This document shows positions 1 to 13,934 of a DNA stretch of 64,000 nt, piece by piece (positions within the stretch are counted from its first letter, which is position 1; each line of letters begins with the position of its first letter). Position numbers and translations under genes: made by a program. The DNA is taken from positions 7,441,575 through 7,505,574 of the forward strand of contig CM029122.1 of the NCBI GenBank assembly GCA_016859345.1, given 5' to 3'. This DNA comes from Istiophorus platypterus (lineage: Eukaryota > Chordata > Actinopteri > Istiophoriformes > Istiophoridae). The notes below the pieces were generated by a model that worked only from the letters and a program-made list of their open reading frames with translations, ran no database searches and was not told where the DNA came from.

Positions 1-3000
1 GCTTTGCTACCAGCTTGCCCTCCCTGCAGTTGACAGCCTTGAAGAACCTCTCAAAGCACTTCATGCCATTCTCCGTCAGCAGAGACGGGTCCAACTGCAG
101 AACATTGTTCTCAAAGAAGTCCTTATTGATGTCTGGGTCCAGGTCTGGCTCATCACCCATCAGCTTAGAGTACCTATTGGGTGGCAGGAAAGTAATGCAG
201 CTTTCAGACCAGGCATATCTGCTGATTAACAAAAGGTAAGGGCATTAATTCAAGCCAAAGGCAAGAGGAGATAAAAATCAAACAGTACCATTTGAAGCAG
301 GCCTCACGGTCACAGAGAAACACTGCATTCTCAGCCAAACACTTCCAAATCTGCTTGGCCTGAGGGGCACACAGCCACAACTGACCGTCTTTTAGCAAGA
401 ACCTGACAAAAAAACAAGAAACAAAATCAATAGTGGACACTGGTGGCCTGAAGGTTAGACAAACATGCTTGTGAAGGTCAAGGAGTTTGGAGCAGACTGG
501 CATCATAATTGAAGTCACTGGGTAGTGCTTGCTCTTTCCTAATTGTCCACCATTGTCCTTGAGAAAGGTACTTCAATAAAGCAGCTTAGGGGCCAAAGAT
601 ATTTCTGTAGATTTAGTGTGGCTCCCATGCACTATGCAGCACCAAACATATGAGGCAGATATTATAATCTTTTTCTTTTTTTAAATAATTTAAAACAGAT
701 ATTCCGGCTTACACCTTTTCAACCATTCCAATGCTACTTATAAATGAGAGCAAGTGTTCAATAATTGATTAAGTCTGTCTTTTAATGGCTATGAAGTTGA
801 TTGCCAGTGCATCGCAACTATATCTGCCAAATCTACTTTAATGGATCTGAGTCGACACATTACAAGAGATTCTTCTTCCACTTAACTCAAAGTGTGGCAA
901 TGTTTATATGGCAGAATTTGCCAGATATTGAAAGGGTTTTTTTTACATTTTTTTCTATTCCTATTTTTAGCCTCAGCTTCTACAAAACTATAACACCTGT
1001 GTTGATTGGATATATAGCAGTGTGAGGTGGTTAAGGTTAAGTTGTACCTCAGGAAGTTGAGTCTTTCCTGTACTTCCTGGACATGGCTGTAGCGGCTTCC
1101 TGGCCTGACTGTCTGGGGGTCAAACTCAGCCTGTTCTTCTGTAAAAAGCACACATAGGCCCAGTCAGACTTCAGGCAGTGCAAATCCCTGATCCAACTGC
1201 TATATCGCAATAGAAATTATATTTCCGAATAACACAGGGCGCAATTTCTGGCCTTGGAAATGTACCTTTGGAGAACTGCCTCATAGTCTCCATGTAGGCT
1301 GAGAGGTTCTCAGCTACCAGGGTCACCAGAGCATGGTTGTGCTGCAGCTGGTTGATCAGATCATGGCGGTAAAACACATGAGGACTTCTCTGGGTTTGAC
1401 TGAAGAGAGAACAGCGGGAGGAGTGGTGGATGTAAGGGGGACAAAAACAGATATTAAGTGAGGCAGCAAAAGACTGAAAGGCAAATTGTGAATGAAGCCG
1501 ACATTAAATACCTTTAGTAACAAAATTTCTGATTAACAAAACATAGCATGACTGATTTCCCATTTGTTTCTATCAGGGACATAAAGAAAGCAGCTTTCGG
1601 TGTATTTGTGTGTGTGTTTGTGTGTTTGTTTATGCATGTCATAGAATAACCAGCAGAAGAGGTCATATCAATAAAGGACATTTCCTGCCTTGTTTCCACT
1701 AAAAAGAATGTTCTTGGCTTTGAAAACTAAACTCAAGAACAAAATCACTCAATTCTGAAAGCCGTAGCCAGATCATTTCAAATTACTAATGACAATTTTA
1801 TCGAACAAAGAGTTGGCTCATATTTATTTTAATGCTGCAGTCACATTATGATGAATAGTAATAACAATAGTAATAACACTTTCTAAGGATGCTAAATTTC
1901 TCAAATCGAAAATCTAAATGCATATTTGTATATATGTGGGTCAAAGGCATGAAATATCCCTGATATTTTGCATTGAATGATTTGAGCTGAAAGGAGCTGG
2001 CATCAAGAAGAATGGGGCTCCATCTCAAAGGACATTCCATTTAGTTGTGAAATGGACTAGGTTAAAGGACTATTCGCTGTGCACTATGGCTCACGTTCAG
2101 TGCTGAGAAACTGCAGAGAAACTGTGCCTCCATCAAGTGCCTCGAGAGAAATTATGCACATTGGATGGAGTTTACCCAAAGATGTTTGCTCTTCAGAAAT
2201 GATGTAAAAACAACTCGTACATTGTTTGGGAATTATCTTAAAATCTGTAACCAGACCTTGATTTTATCTAACCTGAAACTGTTGCTGCAGTTCCAATGTG
2301 GCAAAAAAAAAAAAACCCAAAAAACCCCCACACACACAAAATTACATCTCAATGTATTTTCTAATTATACCACTTAATGACATAAAAACTAATACTCTAG
2401 GAACAGACATAATGATTACTACAAGTGATTATTTTCAAAGGCTATTCATATGTTGTATGACATGATTCTTACTGACCCACAGTGTCATCTGTGTTTCTCT
2501 TTTGGTTTCATTTTCAATTTATTAAAAAAAACAAAGTTCAAATGCTACAGAGAGGGTGATGGATGAGTAAACACTCGCCTACTGGGCTGCCAAGGTTTCT
2601 AACAGCGAGAGCAGGGAGGGCATATTTTAATGGTCCTCTGCACCATCCCAAAATCTAGAGCTACATACTTGGCTATTAGTTAGAATAAAAGTATCTTGTC
2701 TGAGTCTTGTCTCCTGCTTGACTGACCTATACATGTGCAAGACTTTAAACTGGGGCCTGAAAGAGAAATCAGTCATTTGAGATGAAACCCAAGAAAGAAT
2801 TGCTTAAGCAGATTCATGGCAGAGATTTACATTTTATATAGTATATATTACGACATGTCAAAAGAGAAAGTTAGACTTGACGTAACACAGAAATAGGTAG
2901 AACCCTGGAATTAGCACTCAACTTACCCCACTAAGTTCGTTTGTATGTTAATTGGCATTTTCTTTCTGAAAAACAACAGGCATGTATACTACATATTTTC

Positions 3001-6000
3001 TACAGTGACTATAAAAAACACTACTTCAAATCAAAACAATTTAAGATTAATGATGAACAATATGAACTTAAACTGATCTTACAGTAATTTCACAGATTTC
3101 AATGGTAATGTTAAATTAATTCTTTTATTTGCATGTGTTGTAGATACTTTTGTTTAAAAAAAACAAAACAAAAAAAAACATGTGGCAAGCCACCTGTAAT
3201 GCTTGGTTTAGGGGAATGTCGCATGACCACACACAGTGAGAAATGCTTTCAGAACATACCAAAACAGTCAGAGTCTGGTAGTTGAGAGAACGGTTTGGTT
3301 TAGTAAGAGCTTTTTAATATCACTAAGAAAATTTTGTGAATGTTGGCTGTTTGTCTGTAAACTTCTGGGGAACTTAATGTGCTGGACACTAAAGATGAGA
3401 GCTGATGTGCCTCAGCTCTTGTGAACATGTAGTAACATGTCAGGAATGACAGATGGTCAAAACAACTGAGAGTCTAGCTGCTTTTCTAATGGGCGTTCAT
3501 ATATTATCTGCAGAATAAATATCAATAGTTCTGAATAAAACACCTTAAAACTAAACCAAACAAATGCTTCATACTTGCCAGCATTGGAATCATCCTGTAA
3601 GTGTTCCTGCAATATATAAAACTGATTTCTACCATGACCTTACCTAAGGTTTTGAGGAGCTTCTCCAAAGAGGCTACAGATTTCTCTGATTTGCTTCAGG
3701 GCAGGGATCACCCATTTGTCATTGGTTCGTAGTTCCTCTATGAAGCGATCTATCCACTGGATTTTCTGTGTGTCTCTGTCCTGTGTTGGAAAATTAAACA
3801 CGCTTTTTGAGGTAAATAACCTCTTTTTGTCTTTGTTATTTTGCATGCCATGTACCTTTAAACATATTCATTAACAACAATCTAGCCTGTACCTGTGAGC
3901 AACTGTAATCCAGTATCTTGATGTGAGCACTAAGAGCCTGGTCCATGATGTCTACAGGCACATCATCGCTGTGTGCCAAGTTCCAAAGCAGATTGAGCAC
4001 CTTGTGGGCCATCACACCATCTTTATCATCCTCAGCCAAGCGCCGGATAAGCTCCAGCAGTTTTTCACGCTGTTTCTTGCTGGCATTGGTCCAGCTTGCC
4101 TATACAAAATGAAGAACCAAGTCCAGAGGTTATGTTACAGGTACAACAGTAGGTTGTTGTGATAGAAAAATTAAACTGCAATGTCATTAAGCCAGAATAA
4201 TTCTAAAAATTTTACTCACCTTGAAACAGTCAAAAAGGTGATCAAGCTGCTCAGGTGAGAAGTCCCATGCCAGCTTGGCTAGGAGGTCATGGACATTCTT
4301 CACAATGGCCTCATGCTTACCAGCCTACAGATGTACAGAGACAGCAACCCAACCGTTAACAAGATACTTGTTAATACAAGTATTATATAATATATAATAT
4401 AATACAAGGGATATGCTGCAGTTTCAATGTGGACAACTGTCGATTAACAGGTAAGTTTCTGTTTGCAAAGTACAACTGCAGTGGTGTTCCATTTACAGGA
4501 CAGTGAGCCCGGACTTGGACCCATGCACTTTGATTGGGAATTATTTATTTAACCATGTAAGGTCCCATTGAGATTCCAAATTAAATTTTTAAGCCAGACC
4601 TGGCCAAAGCAGCAGTATCAACAACATATAGTTACATACAGTATGAAAAACACTCACACATTAAATCGGTATGAATGAGTTAAAAACTTGTGGTTAATAA
4701 CATAAGGAATGCACCAGTGGGAGATTAAAACCAAAGACAATTTCTGATTCCAGGACTTTGGAAGCTAAAATCTCTTTAAATTCACGCAGTGTTTTTATTT
4801 TACTTCAGCTGAACCCATTCTGAAGTTCATTCCAGGCAACAGGAGCAGCAGAAATAACAAATTCACATTTTAAGTTAAATGTAATATTGATTCTCTCTAG
4901 ATGGGATCTGCACAAAACCCTTGCACACACAACTTCATTGTGACACAAACATTTTTCAGCTTGTGGCCTTTGGCCTTTGGCCTCCGGCCTCCATCAGGGT
5001 CACCTGAGTGTGTCACCTGATGAAGGCTTCATCTGACCCCAATGACCCTGTTAAAGGCCAAAAGCTGAAAAGCACTTTTTCACAATCGACTCAATCTTTA
5101 AATTACAAGTGGTAAGTGTGTCATGATCACAACATGCAGGCTCAACCTGTACTGAGAGGGTCTGCAATACAATCACTAATGATATCAGCTTAGTGGTTGG
5201 GAGAATGAAAAGCTTATGCTGACGTCAAGTTCTAATCTAAAAATGTAACTGGGTGAGGAAACGTGACTGATGTAACTTTTTGGAAAGTTTGTTACTTGCT
5301 ACTATAAAAACTATGGCAATGTTGAAAAACCTTGACCAAGCAACCACCTGGACGTTCAAACTGTGCTCTAGTACCAGTCAAAAACATAATCAACTAATAT
5401 ATCCATTTCAACTAAATAGCTCCAGGCCATTTTCATTTAGCATTCTAAAAATCTACAAGTACACACCAGTTTGTCCCTACAGTGCAACACAAAACAACAG
5501 AATCAAGCACAAAAGTCATGGTGTAGAAGAGAAAAAGTGTTTTAAGACTTGTTCTATTTTGCCTGTTTCAGTCCAACGAAAATACACGAATTCTCATTAT
5601 ATAAAAACTGATTACTCATACGCATACTCAAACTGATTAATCATCACTAGAGAAATTATAAAACTTTTATTATTTGCATTGTACCTGTGCAGCCCAGATG
5701 TTGTCCAGATCCTGCATTGTGAGAGCTTTCTCTTTGATAACGAAGCGAAGGATCTTCTCCAGTTTCTCGACATACTGTGGCTGGTGCAAACTGTCCCTGA
5801 GCACAATGGACAGGATATGGTTCTGCTGGATCCACTCCTGAGGAAGTATAAAAACGGCACAGAAAGGAGGAGTGAATTTTAGATAGAGGAATTTTTGATG
5901 CCAAGAACAAAGGCAAAGAGCTGAGGTTAGTTTACCGCCATTCGCTCTGCAGTCAGCCATTCCTCCTCTTCGGGGTTATGCCGATGAGTGTAGTAGGACA

Positions 6001-9000
6001 CACTGGAGATCACCTTGTTAACTTCATTTAGTGCATTCATTTTGCCGTTAAAAGAAGAAATTTGCAATAACCTGGTGACAAACATAGAGGGTTAAATTAA
6101 TAAACATCAAGTCATATTAAGAGTGTATCATGACAAGTCAAATTTAACTAGAAACCTTGATCTGATGAAAAGAATTTACATAAAAATTCACATTATTTTT
6201 TTTTTTTAACCCACCTAAGAATCATTTTTAACCTAAAAATCTCTAAATTCTTCACGGTCTCCTCCTGCCCTGGTACACGAGAAGCCAGATTCTTCAGAGA
6301 CTTGATTATCATGGACAGTGCGTCATTTTTGGCTTCATTCTTTGCCTCTTTCTTCAGCTCCTCATCTGTGAGATTCTCTAGAAACTGGGGAACCATTTCG
6401 ATGACTGGAAGGAAGTACTTCTTTACCGTGTGCAATGTGAGGAACTCATAACACTGGCCAAAAGGCCTGAAATGAAGAGAACACAAAATCAGCAGACAAA
6501 AACTTGTAACATGTCTAATACACAGAGGGCACTTTAACAATCGCATAAAAAAAGTTAAGGAAAGTCCACTGATGTAGTGTAGAGTATGGCGCATTTTTGT
6601 TAAAACAAAAGTCTCACTTGATAAGTGCAGCGATGATCTGGACGTTCAGTGCTTGGCCGCTCATGAAGCGATCGTGCAACATTTGAAACCCGTTTAACGT
6701 GCCAAATTTGTTTATTAAGTCCACCAACCAGCCCTGTGAATAGCAAACATGAGAGAAAATGATTTTAAACATTTTTAAAAATCAAAAATATCGCCAAGCC
6801 CTACCCCCCAATAGGGTCTCATCTGAGAATGAGATTCCAGGCTCTGAGGAAGAGACTATGTTAAGGGGGGTTAGGGAGAGACTTTGAACAAAAGCTCCAC
6901 GTAACCAGAAAAATGCCACTGCTTATTTTCAGCCAATAAATAATGTAAAGTTTATATAAAGTATGCACAGTAGTTAAATATTTAGGAATGACTAATTGTC
7001 TTTTCTTTTTTTAAAGGTTGACATCCAAACTGTAGCAAAATCTGACTTAATAGTGGAACTCTAAGTAGTCCTGGGCCCCTTGCCAACAGACGCAGACAGG
7101 CAACCATTGCTGCAGTGCTGTTCACACTGACCCCATGCCCACGCTGTATTCATCACTCCTTCACTGTAAAATTCCTATTCTCTGGTGTATCCACCTTCTC
7201 TTTTATACAATCTCCTTTCTGACACAAGCATTAAGTGTCTTATGGACTGTGAATTCTATATTTTTCATTATCAAGCTACTCCAGAGAGGGACTGTCTTTG
7301 TCTCACAAGGGCCCCACAAGGGTAAGACTAAAATGCATCTCTATGGATTTCATCTACAAGGAAGAAAGACAGTCTGTTTTTGGCATGATTCTTTCAGACA
7401 ACATGATTTTTTTATTTTCCAGACTCTTAAATATCATGTAACATAAAATCATGTACAATCTAAACTCTTAAAGGTGTATTTCAGACCATCATCTAATCAC
7501 AGATTATAAGAGAGAAAGTTAATACCTGGCAAGCTGAAAGAATTAGGAGGAAAGAGTCTTAAGTATTAACCTAAAAATATGTTGAACATTTGTCAACAGT
7601 TGTAGTGATTTACCTTAGGAGATCGTGGGTCTGGTGGTCGGGCGAAGAGCTCATCATCAGCCAGCTGTGCTCCGGCAGGGACGGTCTCAGAAGGCCGTGT
7701 GCCATTGTAGATGTGGAACTTGCAGTGAGGGTTGGTGGCCATGGCCAGCAGCTCCAGTAGAGGGAACCAGTCCTGAGAGAGCTTGGCCACACACAGCTCC
7801 ACCAACCGGTGTGTGTTATTGATGATACACCTCTGTAAAGCAAGATTAGAAAAGAGTAACAAATTAACTATTAGACAACCAGTGAGGCAGGGAAAGACAG
7901 GATGACAGAATTCCAGGGCCAACAGAAAATTGTCTTCCCTGAGCGAAACTTAATGAGAATAATCTTGCATTCTGACCTGAAGATGCAGTGTTTTACACAC
8001 ATAGGCAATGCCTGGGTGGCCCAAGTATATTTTGTCTTATTATAGAATGGTTACAGAACAGTACACATGTATAGTAGATATGCCTGCTCGTGTTGCCGGT
8101 TAAAACGAATGGCAGAACCACAGGTTCTTGATGAGAGTCAAATAAATTGAATTACATTAAGTCATGGCCAACCTTAACAGCTGAAAAGATGTGGAACCTA
8201 AGAGGTAGCTGGAATGTTGAACCGCAGAACTGATAGCATCAAACCAAGAGTAGGTAAATTAATTTAGAAAGCTCTTGCTAGCACATTAGCAAGATGCTCA
8301 TTGCTTCTGCTGCTTTAGAATTTATTTCACAGGCTATAGGTGTTAAAAGCAGTAGAAGAATCTGATAAAATATAAGGTATTTATGTGGATTACTTTTTTG
8401 CACAAATAAAAAGGGGGGGGTTATATATCATGACTTTAAAAATACACATATTAGTGCTGTAATCAAATAAGAATTCATGGCTGTACTGTAGCTGGAAATA
8501 TGAGAAATACTATATTATTCATGGCTTCTTCCAAGTAACCCTGTAGGCAAGCAAGTCATAATAGACCACTTGCAACACACTTAACTCCTACAATACACTA
8601 CCTGTCAAGTCTCACATTTTACTCATAAGACAAACATTACGGGGCCTTTGACCACTAAAATCTAATCAGTTCATCTTGGGAGTCGACATGGACAGTTGTG
8701 CTAAAGTAGAAGAAATTCCCTCAAGGTGTTTCTGAGATTTCTGGTTAATGAGGATGGGATGGGCAGAGGTATGACAACTCAAAAACATAATGCCGCTGGC
8801 CAAAGCTGTCACCGATGCAGAGGCATAAAAACTATGCCTAATCACATCTTTAGTAAAATGTCAATCCCCTGCTCCTCCTGCATGTGAATCTGAGGATATG
8901 AGTAATCAATATGGGACTGACTCATCATAGAATTCAAGAGAAGCTTTTAGAGATATCTATCAAACAGTACATTTTTCTTCAGTGATTAATAACAATAAAA

Positions 9001-12000
9001 GAACAGGTGTGGATCATTAAAAAGAAGGTACAATCCTGTTTAATGTATTAAACAAAGATTAGATTAATTAAAAAAAATTTTAACCTAATCAACATTATTT
9101 AAATAAATGTGACAGAAAGGAGAAACAAAAACATTTTGGTCCTTTACTTCCTTGTCTTCCCCACTGGTTTACCATGAAAAAGGCTCCAGAGATCAATCTC
9201 CCAAACACAGCACAACAAGCCAGTCTCAGCTACTTTGAACAAAAAGATCATTGATCACTGCTGGTGTTGTATCTTTCCCTAAGCTCCACGAAAACTGAAC
9301 AGAAAACTCACTTTACAGACTAGACCCCAATCTTGACAATGTATACATCCAATGAGACAAGGTAAAGATGACAAACAATAAACAAAGCTAAGATGATTAT
9401 GCTTACTCATGACACCTGACAATGATATATATTTTGTCAACCTTTCATAGCAACTTTGAATCCCTTCATTTAAACCAGTACAGAGTGGTAGATTGTGCTC
9501 TGTGGGCACTGAAAATGGGGTCAAATTCCAAAGAATTCGGTTATCCTTTGTCAGGGTTTACCTCTAAAATGGAGTTTTTCTGTGTGTTACGTATACAAGC
9601 CCTATTTTCTTTCATTGAATATGAAGAGCTCAGTTAGAAAACATCAAATACTTCCTCCAAAGGTGGGGGGACTGTTTGATTGCACCCCTTAGCCTAGGGA
9701 AGCTAGTGTTTTATGTACACAGCAAAAATGAAGACTCACATGAATCTCAAACTTCCAGCCACTGACTGCCTCGTCTGTCAGGATCTTTGTAAAGGAGATG
9801 GTCAGACCATCTCGGAAAAACCTCTGACATGCCTCACACTTCACATCAAGTCCTGCAGAGAAAGACATCCCTCATTCAATATCATTCATGTAAAAATGTG
9901 TTACATTGTGTAATGAAAGGTATTCATTTGGAAAAACATTCAGTCTTAAGAGCATGTAGGAGATACAAAGCACAGGTTGTTTGCAGTTATCTCCATTACC
10001 TTCTTAAGACTAAATACAAGGACTTTAAAGATAAAAAATTTGGATTTCATCCATGAAAGGCTCAGTCAACAAATAGCCTAGAAAGGGGCTATTCTGCTGT
10101 GGTTACTAGTCATTTCACATAACATTTAATATCTTCAAGAATGTGTTTCAATCGTCTCAGCATAACAAACCGGTAAAGTCGCATCTTAGACACTGACGTT
10201 AAGGAGGTACTTTTTTGACAAAGATGTATTCCTGTGATACAATAATAAAATTATATACAGTAAAGGTTATGTGTATTTGGTTGAGTGCAGAGGGAAGAAT
10301 TCATGAAAAGCAGCTTGACTTTAGTGGTGAGTCCATTAATCTCTTAATCTTAATGGACATAAAATTGTAATTATTTTTATAATTTACTAATCATCAAGTG
10401 TTTTTATGAAGTACAAAGAGAAAACATTTTTGTATCAATTTTTAAAATTTGAGGATGTGTAGTCTGTCACGGTTTTCCATCACTGATAATTACATATCTT
10501 TGTTTGATGCTTTACACTATCCTATCACTATACACTATCCTATTTCGATAATCGAAATTGCCATTTTGAAACAGCACAATGGGCTCTGGAAGTTTGAACA
10601 ATTAATCACATAATTGATAAAATATTCAACAAATTAATTCAAAATGAAAATGATCACTACTTGCAGCCCTGTCCTCTATATGTTCAATTTAATTGGTCAT
10701 GAATAACTATCTGCACAGCATGATTAGGCTAAAAGAAGCACTCTTTATAGGGTGTTAATGACAGACAGCATCTGCAAGACAAATGAACATTCTATGTATT
10801 CCTACCTTTTTTACTCAGGTCTATAGCAGCTTCCAAGAGGACTTCTAACTCTCCTTTTGGCAAAACTGGAACAACCCAACGAGGCCTGGGAGGGGAAAAA
10901 AAAACAAAAACATATGAAAAGACAAGAAAAAAAAAAACGTGTGCAGAATTTATGGATAATGTCTACCTGCACCCAAAGGAGCTCAGTTTACCCTGCTGTT
11001 TAGCACCTTTCCCTGTTATGTAATCACACTGAATATGAAGCAAATTATAAAAGGGGCATAAAAATTCAAGTTTATAAATATTTATACAAGAATGAAATTT
11101 GAGCTTATCACCAAATTTTTAAACATTCAGGGTGAGGAGGAAAAAGAAGATAAGTCTGGAATAAAATATAATAAAAATTGGTATGCCTGGAAATTTTAGT
11201 AGTTGTTGTAAGTCATACCACTGAATTAATGGTGACCTATTATGTAGAATCTGTGTCAGCATTTGGGCAAAATACCTGTTGATCATGTCATCCAGCTTGG
11301 CTAGGTCGGTGTGAGGGAAGGCAGGCTCCTCCTCTTCCAGCTGAGGGGGTCCATCCCCCTGGCCCTGTTCATCTGGTGGGCTCACTGGAGAGTTCTCATT
11401 AGATGAGTTAGGAGATGATGTCTGTAAAAATCACAGACAATCAAAATCAGAGAATTCCTATGGGAATTGTCTCTGTGGATGTATCACACAACCAAAATAC
11501 GGATGACGATATTTGTGCATGCGGTGTACATCCGGCATTCATCTTTGATTCAAGGTTTTTCACAAAAGTTTTACATTAACTGTTAAGAATTACAGCCATT
11601 TTTATACATGGTTGCTTATTTTTAGAGGCTAAAAAGTTATTGGACAGTTGAATGAAAATCAGTCTCATAGCCAGCTGTGGTCTTTCCCTAGTTAGTCTTT
11701 AAAGACATTTTAAGCAGATAAAAGGTCTGGAGTTGATTCCAAGTGTTGAATTTGCATCTGGTAGCTGTTCAAAAAAATTTTCAATTTGTGTCCCCGAAAG
11801 GTTTTGATGCAAATAAAGTGGGCCATTTTGGCTAAAAAGAAAAAGAAACAAACTTATCAGACAGACGGCAGAAACTTTAGCAGACAACATCACAACATCT
11901 AGCCGGGTCAAGAATAGTCTCCAGGAGGTCAGCATATCATTGTCAAAGTCTACAACCTAGAGATGGCTTCATGAATGTAAAAATACAGAGGGTTTACTGC

Positions 12001-13934
12001 AAGGTGCCAACCACTGGTACACTGAAACAGAAAGGACAGATTAGACTGCGAGAACACCTCTATAAAAGCCTGCCAAGTTATGGAACAAGGTTCTTTGGAA
12101 AGATAAACCAAGATTAACTTGCACCAGAGCGATGAGAAGATAAGAGTATGGAGAATGAATGGAACAGCTCATGAGCTGCCACATCATCCGTCAGTCATGG
12201 TGGAGGCAGTGTTACAGAATGGGCATGTATTCGTGCTTCACAGTATAGATGGATAATGACTCAAAACAAACTGCAAAAGCAAACCAAGAGCTTCTCAAGG
12301 CAAAGAAACGGAATAGTCTTCAATGGCCAAGTCGGCCACTTGACCTCACCCAAACGGAACATGTTTTTTTTTACTTTCTGAAGACAAAACTGAGGGCAGA
12401 AAGACCCAAAAACAAGCAGCAATTGAAGGTGGCTGTGGCAAAGCATCTCAAGGAAGCAAATTCGGCAAAGACTGTCAAGGATCTTCATTCAAGTAAAAAA
12501 ATAATCCTTATATTCATAATAATGTTGGTTTGTCCCATTAGTTTTGAGCCTCTTAAAATGAGGAACTATGTATAAAAATGGCTGTAATTCCTAAAAGGTT
12601 AATGTGATATTATTATTTAATCTCCTAAATTGGTGCCAAAACTGTACACATCTTGATTTGTTTTGTTTCAAATCTTCTGTAGTGGTGTACAGAGGCAAAA
12701 TTAACAAAAATAGTGTTGCTCTCCAAATACTTATGGACCCGACTTTACACTTGTTTCTATAGTGACACATACCAATGAAAAGGCAAGGTCGCTTCATATA
12801 TGGGGGTAGGGTTTCCATTGTTCTAGTCACTAAGTGTACATGCATGCAGGTATAAACAGGCAGGTGTCTCTCCTGAAAGGACCATTAACAAAGCTATTCA
12901 AAACCTCATTCTCATAGTATTGCCCATACAGGGCAATGCTCTTTTCATCTTTATCTACCTAGAGGAAACAAAAAGTGAGAGCTGACTGGAGTGTTACTAT
13001 GTGGGTGTACGGTGTTTCACCGCTGTCAAATAGAAATTTTGGAAGGAGAAGAGTTAGAGAAATGAAGGAAAAAGAATCTGCATTTATGAATGTCTTTTAG
13101 TAACCAATTTGATCATTCCCTTCTTTATTCATCTTCTCATCTAATGAGTATGTATGAATATCAGTGGTGTTGTGAGCAGCTGTGTATGGGAGAGTAAAAG
13201 AGGGATACACAGAGTCGAAAGAGATGCATAACTGAGAAATATGAAATGTGGGGGTGTGTGGTGAAGGCTCCTTCTGCTTGGCTGACCTACATAGGCAGCT
13301 TGCCTCTCACGTCTTACCACGGCTCATCTCTAACCAACACAGGCCTGCACTTGCACACGCACAAAGACACAAACATACACACACACATATCCTTTATCCA
13401 TCACTCAAGAGGCTCTGTTCATTGATGCCTCGCCTTCACACTCTTTCTCCCTCTTTTCCGCTCCCTCCTCCCCTCCCTTTTAGTCTCCTTGGGCATCTGT
13501 GTGTGGTTAGGTACGAGCAATATCTGTTAAATAAAAAAAAAACAAAACTGTGCCGCAGTGTCTGAACTAACAAAAATGGAAAGGTTAAAAAACAACAACA
13601 AAAAAACCCAAAACAAAAACAAAAAGTCCCTTCTCAGGTTAATTTAATTACATCTCTCTACTGTCTGAGGGGAAGTGTAATGCACAGTCATTTAAAGCAA
13701 GAACAAGAAGACAGATTTGGATGAAAGTGTTAGCAAAAGAAAGACAGGACCAAAAATATTAAACACAAAAGAGAGAGAGAAAAAAAAGAAATCGGCTGCT
13801 TGTTGAGAATTAGCTGGAAAGATGATGCTGACCTGGTTCTGTGGCAGTGGGGGTTGGCTCTGAGCATCAGGTGCCTGGCCCTGGCCCTGACTATCATTGC
13901 CCCCCACCGGAGAGCCACGCGTGGTGGCCGTCAT
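1..13934 (-). CDS. usp9: usp9 (USP9X-type ubiquitin hydrolase), N-terminal ~759 residues, partial
   Basis: Orthologue of vertebrate USP9X / Drosophila fat facets, a very large (about 2,550-residue) cytosolic deubiquitinase that removes ubiquitin from substrates in trafficking, adhesion, polarity and survival pathways. The joined exons read almost without gaps against the mammalian N-terminus: start [12 protein letters not shown], then [67 protein letters not shown] and [17 protein letters not shown]. The first ~70 residues are Q/P/S/E-rich and probably disordered; the rest is alpha-helical, armadillo-like scaffold. The cysteine protease (UCH) domain lies further 3' and is off the left edge, so catalytic residues cannot be checked. 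The start is ATG at 13932-13934, matching the mammalian start; the two codons upstream (GTG GCG AGC before ATG) are 5'UTR. Exon at position 1 is cut by the window. No frameshift or stop was found in any exon. Identity very sure. Confidence 0.97.
1400..3643 (-). other. usp9 intron, 2.2 kb, no gene seen
   Basis: AT-rich intron between the exons at 3644-3780 and 1266-1399. I see short A-rich runs near 2303 and 3160 and no open frame with family resemblance. The smaller neighbouring introns 174-288, 403-1047, 1139-1265 and 3781-3892 also contain only AT-rich unique sequence. Confidence 0.6.
4525..4930. repeat. Dispersed repeat beginning TTATTTAACCATG...CCCATTGAGAT
   Basis: In usp9 intron 4325-5684. 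The stretch TTTATTTAACCATG followed by CCCATTGAGATT and AGCCAGACCTGGCC is the start of an interspersed repeat I recognise from many percomorph genomes. The following text (CTGAACCCATTCTGAAGTTC, then CAACAGGAGCAGCAGAAATA) continues the same family. Related fragments occur near 24125-24560 and 56670-56830. I do not know its formal class. Confidence 0.55.
4952..5071. repeat. Nested inverted repeat (foldback), ~120 bp
   Basis: The left arm 4952-4971 (TTTTTCAGCTTGTGGCC then TTT) is complementary to the right arm 5053-5071 (AAAGGCCAAAAGCTGAAAA) with about two mismatches. Inside it a second pair, CAGGGTCA at 4996-5003 and TGACCCTG at 5043-5050, is also inverted. Between them GGCCTTT/GGCCTCC is repeated in short tandem. 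The structure could be a solo foldback element or MITE fragment within the usp9 intron 4325-5684. Confidence 0.6.
7833..9739 (-). other. usp9 intron, 1.9 kb, no gene seen
   Basis: AT-rich unique-looking intron between the exons at 9740-9852 and 7614-7832. No element or coding signal could be supported. The adjacent introns 6734-7613 and 5072-5684 are similarly empty. Confidence 0.55.
10535..10670 (-). repeat. MITE fragment, GCTGCAACTAAYGATTATTTT family (copy 1)
   Basis: On the minus strand it starts AGGGCTGCAAGTAGTGATCA and TTTTCATT, the terminal signature of a very common percomorph non-autonomous DNA element; the other end is degraded around CGATAATCG at about 10543. It lies in usp9 intron 9853-10805. 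Confidence 0.65.
11555..12745 (+). mobile_element. Decayed Tc1/mariner-like transposon (copy A), transposase sense on +
   Basis: In usp9 intron 11422-13832. The right end carries the terminal repeat block (GTAGTGGTGTACAGAGGCAAA, then CTCCAAATACTTATGGACC) shared with copy B at 20.3-21.3 kb. A transposase C-terminal remnant is readable at about 12249-12500 on the plus strand, containing [10 protein letters not shown] and TEHVFF, the block around the glutamate of the DD34E triad, then [10 protein letters not shown]. The left part (ATTACAGCCATTTTTATAC at about 11591) matches the inner end of copy B. The reading frame is interrupted and the left terminal repeat is degraded, so it should be inactive. 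Repeat class is clear to me; the exact family name is not. Confidence 0.85.
12249..12500 (+). pseudogene. Tc1-like transposase remnant, C-terminal part
   Basis: An open stretch encoding [30 protein letters not shown] and [10 protein letters not shown]. These correspond to the last third of a Tc1-family transposase (HNDPKHTAK / WPSQSPDLNPIEH / NKEQL blocks). Changes at conserved positions (HTAK to QTAK, NPIE to TQTE) and loss of the N-terminal DNA-binding part show it is dead. Not a host gene. Confidence 0.8.

Noticed and set aside
5280..5636. 118-codon plus-strand frame in a usp9 intron
   Set aside because: AT-rich, no family resemblance, inside an intron of the opposite strand and without splice or promoter support.
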